Shown here piece after piece: positions 33,916-47,780 of a DNA stretch of 64,000 nucleotides. Under the pieces are notes generated by a model. That model had not been told where the DNA came from, made no database searches, and saw nothing but the letters and a program-made list of their open reading frames with translations. How positions within the stretch are numbered: the stretch's first letter is position 1; the number at the start of each line of letters is the position of its first letter. The stretch is from the NCBI GenBank assembly GCA_002077065.1, contig NAJO01000025.1, positions 124,001 through 188,000 of the forward strand. Reading direction: 5' to 3'. The DNA is from Cryoendolithus antarcticus. Taxonomy: Eukaryota; Ascomycota; Dothideomycetes; Cladosporiales; Cladosporiaceae. The position numbers and the translations under genes are program-made.

Positions 33916-36011
33916 ATGGACCAACAGACTGTCGCCCAGACTGTCGCGCAAGCCGTCCAGGCTGCAACACAAGCTGCGCAAGCACACGCGCAGGCGCAAC
34001 AGCAACAACAAGCTGCCTCACCGCCTGCTGTGCAATCTGTGTCAAGCGTACCAACATCGGCCGTCGACAACCTCACCTGTCAGTGGCAAGGATGCGGCGA
34101 GCGTACAGATAACCCAGAATCACTATATGTGAGTTGCACCGTCGCTTTCTGCGTTTGCCACCGGACTTTTGCTGACATATATCACAGGACCATGTTTGCG
34201 AACGCCACGTCGGGCGCAAGAGCACCAACAACCTCAATCTCACATGCCAGTGGGGAGCCTGCCGCACTACCACTGTCAAGCGTGACCACATCACATCCCA
34301 CATCCGGGTCCATGTTCCACTCAAGCCGCATAAGTGCGACTTCTGTGGCAAGGCGTTCAAGCGACCTCAGGATCTTAAGAAGCATGTTAAGACTCATGCT
34401 GACGACAGCGTCTTGATGAACTCGCCCCAGCCTGGCGCCAACAGGAGCGTCAACGGTGGCAATGGCGGTCTCGGCCAGCAGAACGGCAAACGTGAGTATC
34501 AGCCTCATCACCCGTCTGATCCAGACGCTTACTTGGCTGCGCGACTCACAGCGTCCAACTACTACGGCGGTCACGATGGTGGCATGAACCCGTACCCCAC
34601 ATACCAGCCTAGCATGGCCAATGGCGGCACTGCTGGTCACTTCCAGCCTCACGGCAATCAGCAGTACGCTGGCTACGGTGCCGTCAGCTACCCAAACAAT
34701 GCCATGACCGACATCCAGAGCATGGACACTCGCCGTCGCGCAATCGAGGCTCTGAATGACTTCCTCGGTGACATCAAGCGTCGTGCGATTGATCCCACCA
34801 GCTACTACGATGTTGGACAGAGACTGCAGTCCAACTCACTTCCTCTGCCGGTCGCAACTGGCTCCGGCTACAATACTGGCTACAACAACCAGACTACGTA
34901 CGGCGGCTTTAACACGGCTAGCCTCATTGACGCCTTTTCCGGTGGAGGGAACGGCAACAGCATGGGTGGCGGTAACACTCACGGTGGCCCAATGCTTCAG
35001 CACGGCTACTCACTGCCCCTCCCGAACGCACGCTCCAAGAACGATCTGCAAGATATCGACCGCTTCCTCGAGCAACTGCAAGCGACAGTCTACGAGACCA
35101 GCAATTCGGCTGCTGCCTCTGGCGTGCAACACCCAGGCGTGCACTCTCAATTCACCGGCGATTTCGGCTTCGGCAACAACAACCCAGCTCAGTTCCGCTC
35201 CAGCCACAGCCCGCCCAACATGCAGTACGGTGGCAGCGCTACTGCTGGCGCAGCCATGAGCAGTGTCGGCAACAACATGCCTGGTCTGACCTCGTCCGCA
35301 TCCGCTCTCGACACCCCAGCCCTGACCCCGGCTTCCGTCTCCTCCTACAGCAGCTCCGGTCACTCTCCCATGTCCAGCCACGGCGGACGCTCAAGCATGG
35401 GTAGCATGTCCGGCAACGCACTTTACCCCAGCCTCCCATCAGTGACAGGCATCTCCGACCTCGGCTCCGGCTATCCGACCACGACCTCTGCGCCTGCCTC
35501 TGGTCTTGCCTCAGGCTACGACGGCATGGACGGTCGTCGCTACAGCGGAGGCAGACTCCAGCGTCAAGCTCCAGCAGGCGACACCGAGATGGCCGACGCT
35601 CCTCTCTCAGACGGCGCCCGCACACCCAAGCAGTCCGACGTCTCGCGCTCCGCCAAGAGCAAGGGGAACAGTAGCATTGACCCGGCGCTTCGCGGTGAGG
35701 ACGAGAAGTCGCCTTCCGAGTCCGCTGGCACGCCTGCGGCTATATCTACCGAGGGTGACGACAAGCGCCAGGAGGAGTGGGTGGAGAACATTCGCGTTAT
35801 CGAGGCGTTGCGCAAGTGGATCTCCGAGCGTCTGGAGCGTGGAGAGTTCGACGGCTCTCCATCTCAGGAGCATGCACGCAGTCCTACCGGGGAGGGTGCT
35901 GCGAGGGAGGACCAAGGCATGGCTGATGTCAAGTCAACTGTGCCTGAGACTGAGGAGAGGGATCAGGCCGCCGGGGCTGTCAGCTATCCTAGTCTCGTTG
36001 AGGCGGCCTAG
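33916..36011 (+). CDS. pacC: PacC/Rim101 pH-response transcription factor
   Basis: Zinc-finger regulator that is proteolysed at alkaline ambient pH and then activates alkaline and represses acid genes. Exons 33916-34128 and 34188-36011 give 678 residues. The intron splits the first finger: [17 protein letters not shown] joins [18 protein letters not shown]. Three C2H2 fingers follow with [57 protein letters not shown] content at about 55-145. Downstream is the PacC block [28 protein letters not shown]. Two YPSL motifs, at about 484 and 671, match the PalA/Rim20-binding YPxL/I pair flanking the signalling-protease region in Aspergillus PacC. The start is at MDQQTVAQ; an ATG seven codons earlier is in frame. 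The N-terminus is Gln/Ala-rich. Upstream GCCAAG sites suggest autoregulation. Confidence 0.96.
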
Positions 36012-36421
36012 GAGCTTCCGATACGTTGATGACGAAGCATGATGGGTGGCGTTAGGGGTGTCGCTGGTGACGAATATAACAAAGGCTGCTGTCTGGTATG
36101 ATAGTATGGGGTTGTATGGGTGGGCCACTCACTCGCTCGCTGCGGTAGAGAGTCGGATAGGCGCTGGGCGTTGATTACTGCGAGGCGGCAGAGCTTTAGC
36201 TAGCCTAAGCACTGATTTGACAGAAACAGTGCGCATACAAATCACGCTGCTCTCCTTTATCATTGCCCTGCCCCGCCGCGTGCTAGGTCCTTTGCAGCCT
36301 GTGCCGCATCCCCTGTACGCCGCATTCCTGCATTGGTTTCATCGACACTCCAACGTATGGAGAACAGTATGTAGACTGCCGTGAGCTGGCATATCGCTTA
36401 CCGCAGCCGAACAGCCTAGAC
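36012..36421. other. Intergenic region
   Basis: 3' flank of pacC and leader of the I9-like locus. Nothing recognised. Confidence 0.5.
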
Positions 36422-36805
36422 ATGTCTTCCGCCCAGAGTTCCGACGCAAAGCTCGCTGCCTCATCCTCACCCCTCACCCCTCCCGCCACCTACCAAGCGT
36501 CTTATGAACACTTGGACTTCCCATGCTAAAATTACTTCTGGGTCATCTTCAAGCCTGGCCATACTCTGACCAGACACTTCGCTGCCGTGGGCAACCAATT
36601 CGACACCCAAAGCCCGTATGACTACGGATACTATGCTAAGCTGAGTCCCGAATTGTTTGAGGATGTGCGTCGGGATCCTGGGGCCGAGACGATTGTGGAT
36701 GATCCGCTACTCGGCGAGGGCGGAAGTTTCGGTCCTACCGAGGAGGAAGTGGAGGAAGCTAGACTGGCAGACGAGCAGAAGGAGAGGACAGCGCAAGAGG
36801 AATGA
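36422..36805 (+). pseudogene. Peptidase-inhibitor I9-like small protein interrupted by an in-frame TAA
   Basis: The frame from the ATG at 36422 reads MSSAQSSDAKLAASSSPLTP ... EHLDFPC, then TAA at 36527-36529, then in the same frame NYFWVIFKPGHTLTRHFAAVG and YDYGYYAKLSPELFEDVRRDPGAETIVDD. This downstream part has the pattern of subtilisin-propeptide/I9 inhibitors (F-K-x-G-H ... G-Y-x-A-K-L-S-P ... R-x-D-P-G ... V-x-D-D), like yeast proteinase B inhibitor 2. Without the stop the protein would be 127 residues. The stop cuts directly before the first conserved strand. A shorter product from the ATG at 36587 would lack that strand. Either a nonsense-inactivated gene or a base error; no intron fits. 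Confidence 0.6.
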
Positions 36806-37214
36806 AGTGCTGGCATAATTCCAGGCTAGTACTTGTAATGCGATACGTGACATGAAGACTGCATTCATCATTTGATCACGATAGATCTCCGCCATTATGT
36901 CGCCTTCTTCAATCCCCTCAGGCTCCGCGACTTCGTGCCCAACATCGTCTGCTCCCATTGTGCTACCGACTCTTGTGTCGCGCAATCCACGCGCGTGGTG
37001 TCAAGCGTCGGGTAGCATGCGGGCGTAATTATGTTCGCATCCCGTGCGCCTACCTCCGGTCGCTCCTGCTGCGATTCGTGCGCTCCGAGACGATCTTACG
37101 TCCATTGCGTGACGTCTCGAGGGCACTGCTTGCGGACGGCGATATGACTCTCACTTCTGCCTGATCGGCCGTTGACCTTCACTTTGGTAACTGTACTCTG
37201 TCGATGGACGTTAC
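36806..37214. other. Convergent intergenic region
   Basis: Between the I9-like locus and the MAPKK 3' end. No gene supported. Confidence 0.5.
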
Positions 37215-38867
37215 CTAATCCTGCCAATCCCACACCGTCTTCAAGAACTGAGCCATGTTTACTCGCTTGCTCTTCATCTCCACCATCCAAGGGTGCTCTA
37301 GCATTCTCCATGGCGTGGCGCGGCGGTCGCCTTGTTTCTCGAGACTAGGGTGCAAGTCAGCAGGTCATCCCGATCGCGAAAGCAAAGACACGGAAAATAC
37401 GTACCAACACTCAATGAAGTACTTGAAGTTCTCACTCCATTTGATGCCACCATCAGTACCTCCAGCCTCGTCTTTCAGCTTCGGGATAGGTTGCCGCACG
37501 ATGTACGTCAAGAGATCGATCAGTCCAGCTTTAGGCAGGTCTTCCGTGCCATCCGCAGGAAATGGGAATCGGTGTTGCGCGACTTCAAGTAGTGTGACGC
37601 CGAGACTCCAGACGTCCGAAGTGATCGTGTAGCTCTGCCCCGTGATCCGCTCAGGCGCCATATAGTAGCTTGTCCCGATGAACGTGTTCGCATCGCCCTT
37701 TGTGCCAAACTCACCACTCACGCCGAAGTCGCATAGCTTGACTTCACCTGCTCTCGTGAGAAGTATGTTGCTCGGCTTTATGTCCCGATGTATGATCCGA
37801 TGGCCGTGCAGATACGTCAATCCGTTTAGCACGCCCTCGCTGACCTTTCCTAGCACTTTCTCTCCTGTCCTACCGCCAAGCTTTTTCACTTCGAGGTACA
37901 CCGAGTGCAGGGAGCCGCCTTCGCAGAACTCCATGCTGATGCCGATGGAGCCTTGCGTGTCGTCCATGTAGGCGCCGTAGTATTGGCAAATGTGTGTGCT
38001 AGCACATGATTTATTGAATGAGAGCTCGCGGACAATTTGCTTCTTGACGTCGGGGTTGGGGTCCGTGGTTATGATCTGTAGGTCACCATGTCAATATTTC
38101 CGTTGCGACTTGCTTGTGCTTCCCCGTCAAAGAGTAGTACATACCTTCAAGGCAAATACTGTCTTCCCTCCCTTGAGTATGCACTTGGTCACCGCACCTC
38201 CTGCTCCCTCTCCCAGCGATCCCAGTTCCACAATCCTGCCCTCCTTGCTCGCAACCTTCCAACCTGCATCATCCAGGTCCTCCACATCCAGTGGCCGTCC
38301 CTTTTCCAAGCTCAGCTTCTCCAGATCCGGTAGCCCCTGCATGCTGTTCTCCCTCTCCATGCCCACACCTCCGGAGTGTGCACTGCTGCTACTGTAGAGC
38401 GACCCAGCTGCTGACTCGGGATCATTGGGATTCCGCAGCATCTCCGCGAAGTTCAACGCGGAGTACGAGGATGTTGTGCTGACGCTTCCACCGTGGTTAC
38501 TTTGACCGAAACTGTTCGTTCGGCTATGGGCGCTGTCATCGCTGCTGCCCCCGCTCGCGCTTAAACCAAGTCCACCACCAGGCATTTGCAGTGGAGGTAG
38601 TCTCCGCTTCGCTTGAGCATTCTCTTGTGTCTGTGGTGTTTGCACATTACCCATTGGTGTTGCCAGGCTAAGCTTCGGCGGTGCTTGACGTGAGGGGATC
38701 TTCAGCGGTGGGAGTGCTGAGCTCTCTGACATCGGCGGAGCCGCAGCACTGTTCACTGGTCGTGCGTTCGGTGAGGCGGGTATAGCGAGACCAAGTCGAG
38801 GTGGTTTTGCAGAGTTCGGTCTGGAGCCGGGTATTGGTGGCCGTAGGAGAGGGACTGGGGAGGCCAT
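37215..38867 (-). CDS. mkk2: MAP kinase kinase of the cell-wall integrity pathway (Mkk1/2 type)
   Basis: Dual-specificity kinase that phosphorylates the Slt2/MpkA MAP kinase. Exons 38867-38145, 38075-37405 and 37344-37215 give 507 residues, all phases closing. The start [14 protein letters not shown] is conserved in fungal Mkk2; an upstream in-frame ATG at 38915 exists. The first 200 residues are a Pro/Ser-rich regulatory region. The kinase domain follows: [14 protein letters not shown] (Gly loop), VFALK (Lys), the exon-2 start [40 protein letters not shown] (catalytic), CDFGVSGEF and the activation loop up to [25 protein letters not shown], and the end [25 protein letters not shown]. The block [20 protein letters not shown] is diagnostic for the wall-integrity branch. 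Confidence 0.94.
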
Positions 38868-40553
38868 GTCTGAGCGGGTGGGAGGGGGAGAGCTGAGGTC
38901 CGGTAGTTGAGCCACGGTGGGCTAGCAATTGGAAGCGGCCGTCGAAGAGGTACAAAACCTCTTGACAGCCTGGGTATTGGTGTCGAGTCCGAGTGAGTGG
39001 GTATGGGGTTTCAGGTGGAGGGGCCGCTCGTGTCTATGCAGTACTGTGGTCCCGCTCGATGGCTATGAGTAGTACTTCCCTCGTTAGATCACAGCTAATT
39101 CGCAGAGATTGTGCGTATAACGCTTAGAATGCCGCCTCTTGTGACACTTGCGAGGGGCACAGTAGTATGGATGTACTACGTCAAATGCTTGAAAGTTAAC
39201 GCGCTGACTGCGGGAAATCGATCGTTCTTCTCCACGGGTCGTCGGTGTGGTAGCGAGTTCTCCGGGATATGCAGTTGGTGTGATATGCAGTTTCGGCCCA
39301 GATGTTGGTTTGTAGATTGCAGGAGATTGGCCTCGTGGAGTCTCCAAGCCTTCCGCTGTAGATTGATGATGCAGGGTACGTGCGGAGCGTTTTGACCGGT
39401 AGCCGCGCGGACTACGATCATTTGATGCCAGAGCGGCTACGGTCAACTTTGATTGAGGCAGTCCTACAATCCTTTGAATCCGATACTTCAAAGACCGGGA
39501 GTATCGGTCAATTGAGGGAGGTGCGAGGTTAGGCTGAAGAAGTGGATTCTGCAGTATCGATGTGTTGGTCGGGTGTCAGCCCATCCTACTGCCTCACCGG
39601 ACCGCGCCAATCACACACTCAGCACCAGGGTGAAACACAGAGCAACGCGGCGCTTGTGGACTGGCTCTCACTTCTCCACCTTCTACACATGCAATTACGA
39701 GAATCGCATGCTACATGCGGCACTGATCGGCCAGGACTTGGCATACTTCCTCACCTCATCACTACTGTCGCGTCAACGCACTCAATTCAGCCCAGCACCA
39801 AGCTCGATCAGCCCACGCCTGAGACTCGGCTTCACATGCAATCGGGCTCTGCTTTGGCCCCTCTATACTACAGCAGCTATCCCTGCGTGGACGGCAGGTT
39901 GTCAGTCGCCGCCGTAGGGCTGTTGAACCTGCATGGGGGCGGCAGAAGCTGACATGCTGACTACGCTTTGCACCACTAGTCGCTGGCGCAGCACGTGGAA
40001 TCGACGGAAACACGTGAATAAGCTTCCGAACGACCCAGCCATCGATTGAAGGTAATGCTCGGGCATGTCGAGGTAGCTCTACTCCTCTCCATGTCTGGCC
40101 AAACGCGAGCACCTCCCGCTTGCAGATTAGACCCAACCCGCAGTGACAATAGGAGATCTTGTTGGAGCATTGTGGAGAGACACCAGTCGGTGCAGGCATG
40201 TCCGTCGCAAAAGCCGTGACCTCTTCCAAAGGGAAAGCGACAGTGAGACGACACTCCCGGCCAGCATCAAGACCCTCTGACTTGTAGCGAGCGGAGGCTG
40301 CCTCGGGCACCTCCCTGAGCTCCACCATCGCTGACTACAGACTGGCTTGTCGAGCCGTCGTACCGTGAGGGGGCCATCGCCCTTTTCCAATGTCTGGATC
40401 GCTCCCATGCTTCCACCCGAGCGCCCGCCCCCGCGTGGCTATGAAGAAAGTCAGGCTCGCATAGAGGCAGTAACATAGCACCTCAACAACGCGAGCAGAC
40501 TGATGAAAAGGCGCGCTGTCTCAGACGTTCGTTCAGGCCCTTTGGCCCAGAAC
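38868..40553. other. Long region without a supported gene
   Basis: About 1.7 kb between mkk2 and the parvulin gene. A 188-codon minus ORF (39762-40328) and smaller frames are present but contain no domain, signal peptide or membrane pattern I recognise. Part must be the mkk2 promoter and leader. Confidence 0.45.
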
Positions 40554-40974
40554 TCACTTCCTCCCCTCTACCATGATCAGGTGATACCCCTCGCTTGTCT
40601 TACACTCTCCCCACTTCGGACTTGCCGTGCTCGAAGCCTCGAGTCCGAAAGCGACAGTCTCGAACTCTGGCAGTAGTTGGCCTTTGGTCTTCCAACCGAG
40701 TGATCCACCTAGTGATGATGAGCTTACGAGCCCGCGCAACGATGGGATCAGTGAAATTGTTAAAGAACGTACCGGCCCTCGCCTTGTCTTCCGAGTACTC
40801 CTCGGCGACCTTGTTGAACGCAACACCCTCGTTCAGCTTTGCTAGAGCCTCTTCCTTCTTCGAGTGTTTGGCACAGAGTATGTGACGCACGTTGACTGAC
40901 TGCGCGCCAGAGACTTTGGACTTCGCGTCTGGCTTGTCTGATGTGGCAGCCTTGCCTTTGCCTTTAGGTGCCAT
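40554..40974 (-). CDS. Parvulin-type peptidyl-prolyl isomerase (Par14/Pin4-like)
   Basis: Small PPIase catalysing cis-trans isomerisation of Xaa-Pro bonds. Exons 40974-40773 and 40708-40554 give 118 residues; the 64-base intron joins EDKARAG to GSLGWKTKGQLLPEFETVAF. The N-terminus is a basic low-complexity tail (MAPKGKGKAATSDKPDAKSK) as in human Par14, followed by the parvulin core VRHILCAKHSKKEEALAKL and the end ECKTSEGYHLIMVEGRK. It lacks a WW domain and the phospho-specific basic loop of Pin1, so it belongs to the Par14 group linked to ribosome biogenesis or chromatin. Nuclear or nucleolar location is inferred from the tail. Confidence 0.93.
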
Positions 40975-41750
40975 GATGTCGGGGACCGTGTCTATGGCTG
41001 ATTGTGTCGAATATCGGACCGTACGTGTACGCCTGGTGAAGGCCAGCGCAAGAAGCCTTCTACGCACAGACCATGTTCAAACATCGCTTCACGATCAGTT
41101 ATCAAGGTCTCACCTAAGCACAAGAGATCGAGTGTAAAGTCATAGCGTAGTCTGTACTAGCAGAACACGCTCAGGGCCAATGCTTTGCTAGGTACAATCA
41201 ATCCAAGCTCGCAATCTTGCCTTACATATGGGATGAAGTCATGATGAGTGAACGAAATGTCAGCAGCCCGACCTATTCGCAGATTCACGGCTTCTGATGG
41301 GCGGCACTCAACAACGACACCGCTCTGATTGCCAAGCATATCGAACCACTTGGAGGGACATCATCTCGCGATCTCACAATCAGCGAGGGATGTCCATGAT
41401 GCTCACAGTTGGTAGTAGTCAGCAACACGCATGGCGCCCTACCCTTTCATGGAGAGACGTTTCCAGACCTACTCTCGGCCGCATGGAGCCACTACCATGA
41501 TTTCGCATCATGAGTGAACAGTGGGACTGATGTAGAGTTCTCCGCAGGCAGGTAGTGCTAAGCTGCTTCGTAATGCAAACATGTCGTAACAGAAGCATGG
41601 CGACCGTGAGAGTCGTAGGTATAAAGCAGCATAACCCGTCGTGAATTGTCTGAACTATACTCATCACCAATCACCGCTCAACACTACCTATACCACCCGA
41701 CACTACTGAATACTTCCACAGACTCCGTCAGACTCACTCAAGCATATAGA
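40975..41750. other. Divergent intergenic region
   Basis: Contains promoters of the parvulin gene and the NAD-dependent reductase; no gene supported. Confidence 0.5.
41620..41625 (+). promoter_or_regulatory. Putative TATA box
   Basis: TATAAA in the context GGTATAAAGCA, 126 bases before the reductase start codon, a usual distance for fungal TATA genes. Confidence 0.45.
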
Positions 41751-42905
41751 ATGTCTCCCCAGCTCGTCCTCATCACTGGCGCGACCGGCCACATCGGCTT
41801 CCGGGTGCTGGTGCTAGCCCTCAAAGCTGGTTACCAAGTCCGCGCCAGTGTCCGCACCGAAGCCCAGATCAAGAAACTCTCCAACACCGCCAGCGTCAAG
41901 AAGTATCCCGGCAAAGTCGATTTCGTCATCGTCAAAGATATCACGGTCCCCAATGCCTACCGCGAGGCCCTTGAAGGCGTGACGGACGTGATCCACGTAG
42001 CGTCGCCGATTCCCAGCGCAGAGTCCGTTGCTAACGGCGAGAAGGTGAGTCCCAGAGTTGTTGGTGCGTAGTTGAAAGCTTGACATCTTGCTAACGGATA
42101 GGCAGCCGAGCTGGACCAAAGTCTTCTACGATCCCGCCCTGAAGGGTACGCTCAGCCTGCTCGAATCAGCAAAGCAGACTTCCAGCGTTCGACGTGTAAT
42201 CATCACCTCAAGCGTCATCGTCACCGGAAATGGCGACGGCAAGCTCGTTGATCGTAAGCCTCTCCTGCTTCGTGCCTTCTCCTTAAAAGCCGTCTCTAAC
42301 GCGTGCATGCGCCAGCCTACTCCGTCTCCGAAGCGCCACCTCTCGAAGCCGCCGAGCAGATCGAAGACGTCTTCCAAGCCTACGCAGTCTCTAAGATCAT
42401 GTCCCATCAAGCCGCCACAGACTTCGTCAAGCAGAACAAAGTCAGCTTCGATCTCGTCCGCGTCCTGCCCGGCTACACCCAAGGCGAGAACGAGCTCGCC
42501 GAGAACCTCAAGGACCTCGCCGCCGGCTCTAACGGCGCTTTACTCGCCACTCTCACCGGCGAGCTTGACCCGAACAAGAAGCTAATGGGCCAGGTGCTGC
42601 TTGAAGACGTGGCGAAGGCGCACGTCCTCGCCTTGGACCCGAAGATCGAACCCCACCTTACAAATTTTGCGATTGTTGGTAACAACGGAGCTGGTATTCC
42701 TTGGGATGAGCTGGCGGAGACCGCAGAGCGCTTGTACCCGGAGCAGGTCAAGGCTGGGGTCCTCAAGCCGGTCAAGGGGCAGCAGGATCTAAGCTGGCCG
42801 GTTGATGTGAGCTCCAGTGAGAAGGCGCTTGGATTCAAGTTCGCGGGTGGCGAGGAAATGGTCAAGAGTCTGGTCGGTCAGTACTTGGCGCTTGCTGTGA
42901 GGTGA
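41751..42905 (+). CDS. NAD(P)-dependent epimerase/dihydroflavonol-reductase-like enzyme
   Basis: Extended SDR, predicted ketone/aldehyde reductase. Exons 41751-42044, 42106-42253 and 42316-42905 give 343 residues with phases closing. The cofactor motif is LVLITGATGHIGFRVLVLAL (GxxGxxG); next come VTDVIHVASPIP, RRVIITSSVIVTGNG (catalytic Ser region), and YAVSK (Tyr-x-x-x-Lys). The second intron separates the Ser exon from the segment PYSVSEAPPLEAAEQIEDVF. The C-terminal half carries VLPGYTQGENELAENL and VLLEDVAKAHVLALD, typical of cinnamoyl-CoA-reductase/dihydroflavonol-reductase relatives in fungi, which act on varied aldehydes. Substrate unknown. A TATA box lies 126 bases upstream. No clustered biosynthetic genes. 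Confidence 0.9.
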
Positions 42906-43158
42906 GTCCTGTAGTGCGATTGATAAAGCTGTGGTGTTAGTAGGACATCTGGGCGGCAAGGAGATGTGATAGGGCGCTGAACAGGTAGATCGTATAAATC
43001 ATTCATCCGAATGACAGCGTCCTGTGACTACTGTAAAGCGCGTGAGAGCAGCGATTGCTTACAAAATAGAGGTAAAGCCTGGTTCGAAGTACTTCGCCAG
43101 TACAGAAGGGGTATACGCGTAGTAGAAATCTCGTGAGTCTCATCAGCATCCTCCACGC

Positions 43159-44157
43159 TCACGAGCGCTTCTTATCGGCCCCAGTAGCAGCATCCAGTCC
43201 TTGGACGATCTCCGCACCGAAGACGTAGCCAAAGTATAACGGTAAGACGATCCACGATCCACTGAGAAAAGTCAGCAATACATCCACTCCCTACATCTAC
43301 TAGAGTCTTCGCGTACTTCGGAATGATCCACAAGAAGATCAACGACAAGACATCGTTATGTCCCACGCCCTCGAATCCAGAATACGCCTCGTTGAGCACT
43401 GTTGCTACTGTCAGCACAACCACCTACTATCGCCCTCTCCGTGCAACGCGAACTTACTGTACAAAACCGTCTTAGCAAACGTCAACACGAAACACGAATA
43501 CCCAATCAACACTGCCACCGCCGCCTCCCTTCCCTCCAGCGTCCTCGCCTCACCAAGCTTCCCCAACACTCCCAGCTTCTCCTTCTCCGGCGCGCCCCTG
43601 CCCTGCCTCGCCTCAGACTTGCCATACGCATACACAATATAAAGATACACCCCATACATCGCCGTCTCGATCAAGTTCACCGTTCCCTGCGCGCCCGTGA
43701 AGCCTAGACCGTTCCAGTACGCTGCAGGCGAGTACACCATATCTACGCGCCCGTATAACTCGTATGGTGTCCAGATCGGCGCGTGTAGCCAGTGGCCTGG
43801 CAGGGTGTGGGGGCGGAGGAGTATGTAGCCTGTATCCCACAACACTAGCGGCAGCGAAATAGCGAGCCAAAGTAGTGTGAGGTTCGAGGGCGTGTGGGAC
43901 CAGCGCGCCCTAGCAGTCGGCGTCGACCGCGGAGGCAAGGTTGTCAGGGTCCGGGATTTGATCGGCGAGGTGGAGGACGAAGGCGCGAGGGAGGTCAGGG
44001 TGGAAGGGAGCGACATTTTAGGCGGTGATTGAGATTTGTCTTCAGGCACGACAGAGGAGCGCGTGGTGCGTTTTGACGGGGAGGGTTTGGGTGTGGGTTC
44101 AGGGTCGAGAGTGGACGTCGCGACGAATGGCTTGGGGTGGTTGCGAGTTGCGACCAT
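43159..44157 (-). CDS. Multi-pass fungal membrane protein (possibly EXPERA-like)
   Basis: Exons 44157-43458, 43407-43317 and 43261-43159 give 297 residues with phases closing. The first 80 or so residues are Pro/Ser/Thr-rich; an internal ATG at 44016 (MSLPSTLTSL) could be the true start. Four or more hydrophobic segments follow: LTLLWLAISLPLVLWDTGYILL, GTVNLIETAMYGVYLYIVYAYG, AVAVLIGYSCFVLTFAKTVLYIATVL, and DVLSLIFLWIIPNGSWIVLPLYFGYVFGAEIV. Conserved polar residues inside helices (WDTGYILLRP, LNEAYSGFEGVGHND) suggest a ligand- or substrate-binding membrane protein rather than a simple anchor. I have seen this pattern in uncharacterised ascomycete proteins and think of EXPERA/EBP-like folds, but the family is not proven. 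Confidence 0.7.
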
Positions 44158-44278
44158 GATCGCGGTGCTCTTGTGTACAAGGGAACTGACAGAGAATCGT
44201 ACGATCCTCGGAAGACGCGATCGTAATTCGAGGTAGTGCGAAGTAATGCGAAACAGAGGCGCGTCGGGGACTCGAGTT

Positions 44279-44393
44279 CGCAGTCATGGGATTCGACCCC
44301 ACGTCCACCCCACCGGGGGAGGAGGCGTGTTTGTTTACGCTCGAAGCGCCACGATCAGACGATCGCGAGTCGTACTCGCTAGGTCACGACCGC
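44279..44393 (-). other. tRNA-Ser-like element, degenerate
   Basis: On the minus strand a possible acceptor stem GCGGTCG (44393-44387) can pair with TGACTGC (44286-44280) allowing G-T pairs. A B-box-like GTGGGGTCGAATCCCAT lies in the T-arm position and a G stands in the discriminator place. The D-arm and anticodon loop do not fold normally (GACCTAGCGAG; eight-base loop), and T54 is replaced. Best seen as a tRNA relic or chance similarity. Confidence 0.2.
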
Positions 44394-44537
44394 CGGTAAT
44401 GCCGACAGTCTTACTACGGGCAGCGCAGACTAAGGAAATAGAGGTGTGTGAATCATCATTGTTAAGTTGAAATCTTATACGCGGTATATACCTAGCTACA
44501 AACTAGCTAATGCGCACTCCCACCATTGATCAATACT

Positions 44538-47321
<2,784 letters not shown>

Positions 47322-47780
47322 ATGTCTGGTCGTGGCGGCGCAGGCAATATCCAAGCCGTGCAACAAGAAAAGAATAGAATTCTTAACGACCTGGAGTCCG
47401 GCTCGAGGACTGTAGCGAAGGCAAGACCTACTGTCGCTGAGGTAAAGCTCAGTGATCAGCAGTATGCGCACTCAGGTCGTGGTGGCGCGGGCAACTACTA
47501 CAGCCCCAAGGAGCTGAGCGAGTCTGGCAAATTCAGTACTGGCGACGCAGCATCTACAGCATCCGGATCGATAGCGAGCACTCAGCTCGTAAGAAAGTAT
47601 GGTCGAGGCGGAGCTGGCAACTACGAGTTTAGCGGTACTGGATCTGCGCAGGCGAAAGCTCAGGATGAAGTAGCAGAAGCAGACAGGCGCAGGAGGCTCC
47701 AAGACGCTATCGAGAAAGGTGTCAGTGAGCAACTTGCGTTTCCGTCAAAGGCGAAGTTGTCAGGCGTGGAGCCATACTGA
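47322..47780 (+). CDS. DUF3602 (GRGGAGN-repeat) protein
   Basis: Intronless, 152 residues. Three copies of the family repeat are visible: SGRGGAGNIQ at residues 2-11, SGRGGAGNYYSP near 52, and YGRGGAGNYEFS near 93. The C-terminus (ADRRRRLQDAIEKGVSEQL) is helical. DUF3602 includes yeast Par32/Amu1, a phosphoprotein that responds to rapamycin and inhibits Mep ammonium transporters, so a role in nitrogen or TORC1 signalling is possible by analogy. No membrane segment or signal peptide. The start ATG precedes the first repeat directly, as is usual in this family. Confidence 0.88.
   Translation: MSGRGGAGNIQAVQQEKNRILNDLESGSRTVAKARPTVAEVKLSDQQYAHSGRGGAGNYYSPKELSESGKFSTGDAASTASGSIASTQLVRKYGRGGAGNYEFSGTGSAQAKAQDEVAEADRRRRLQDAIEKGVSEQLAFPSKAKLSGVEPY

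Noticed and set aside
39762..40328. 188-codon minus-strand ORF in the mkk2-parvulin gap
   Set aside because: No recognisable family or structural feature and no plausible splice partners.
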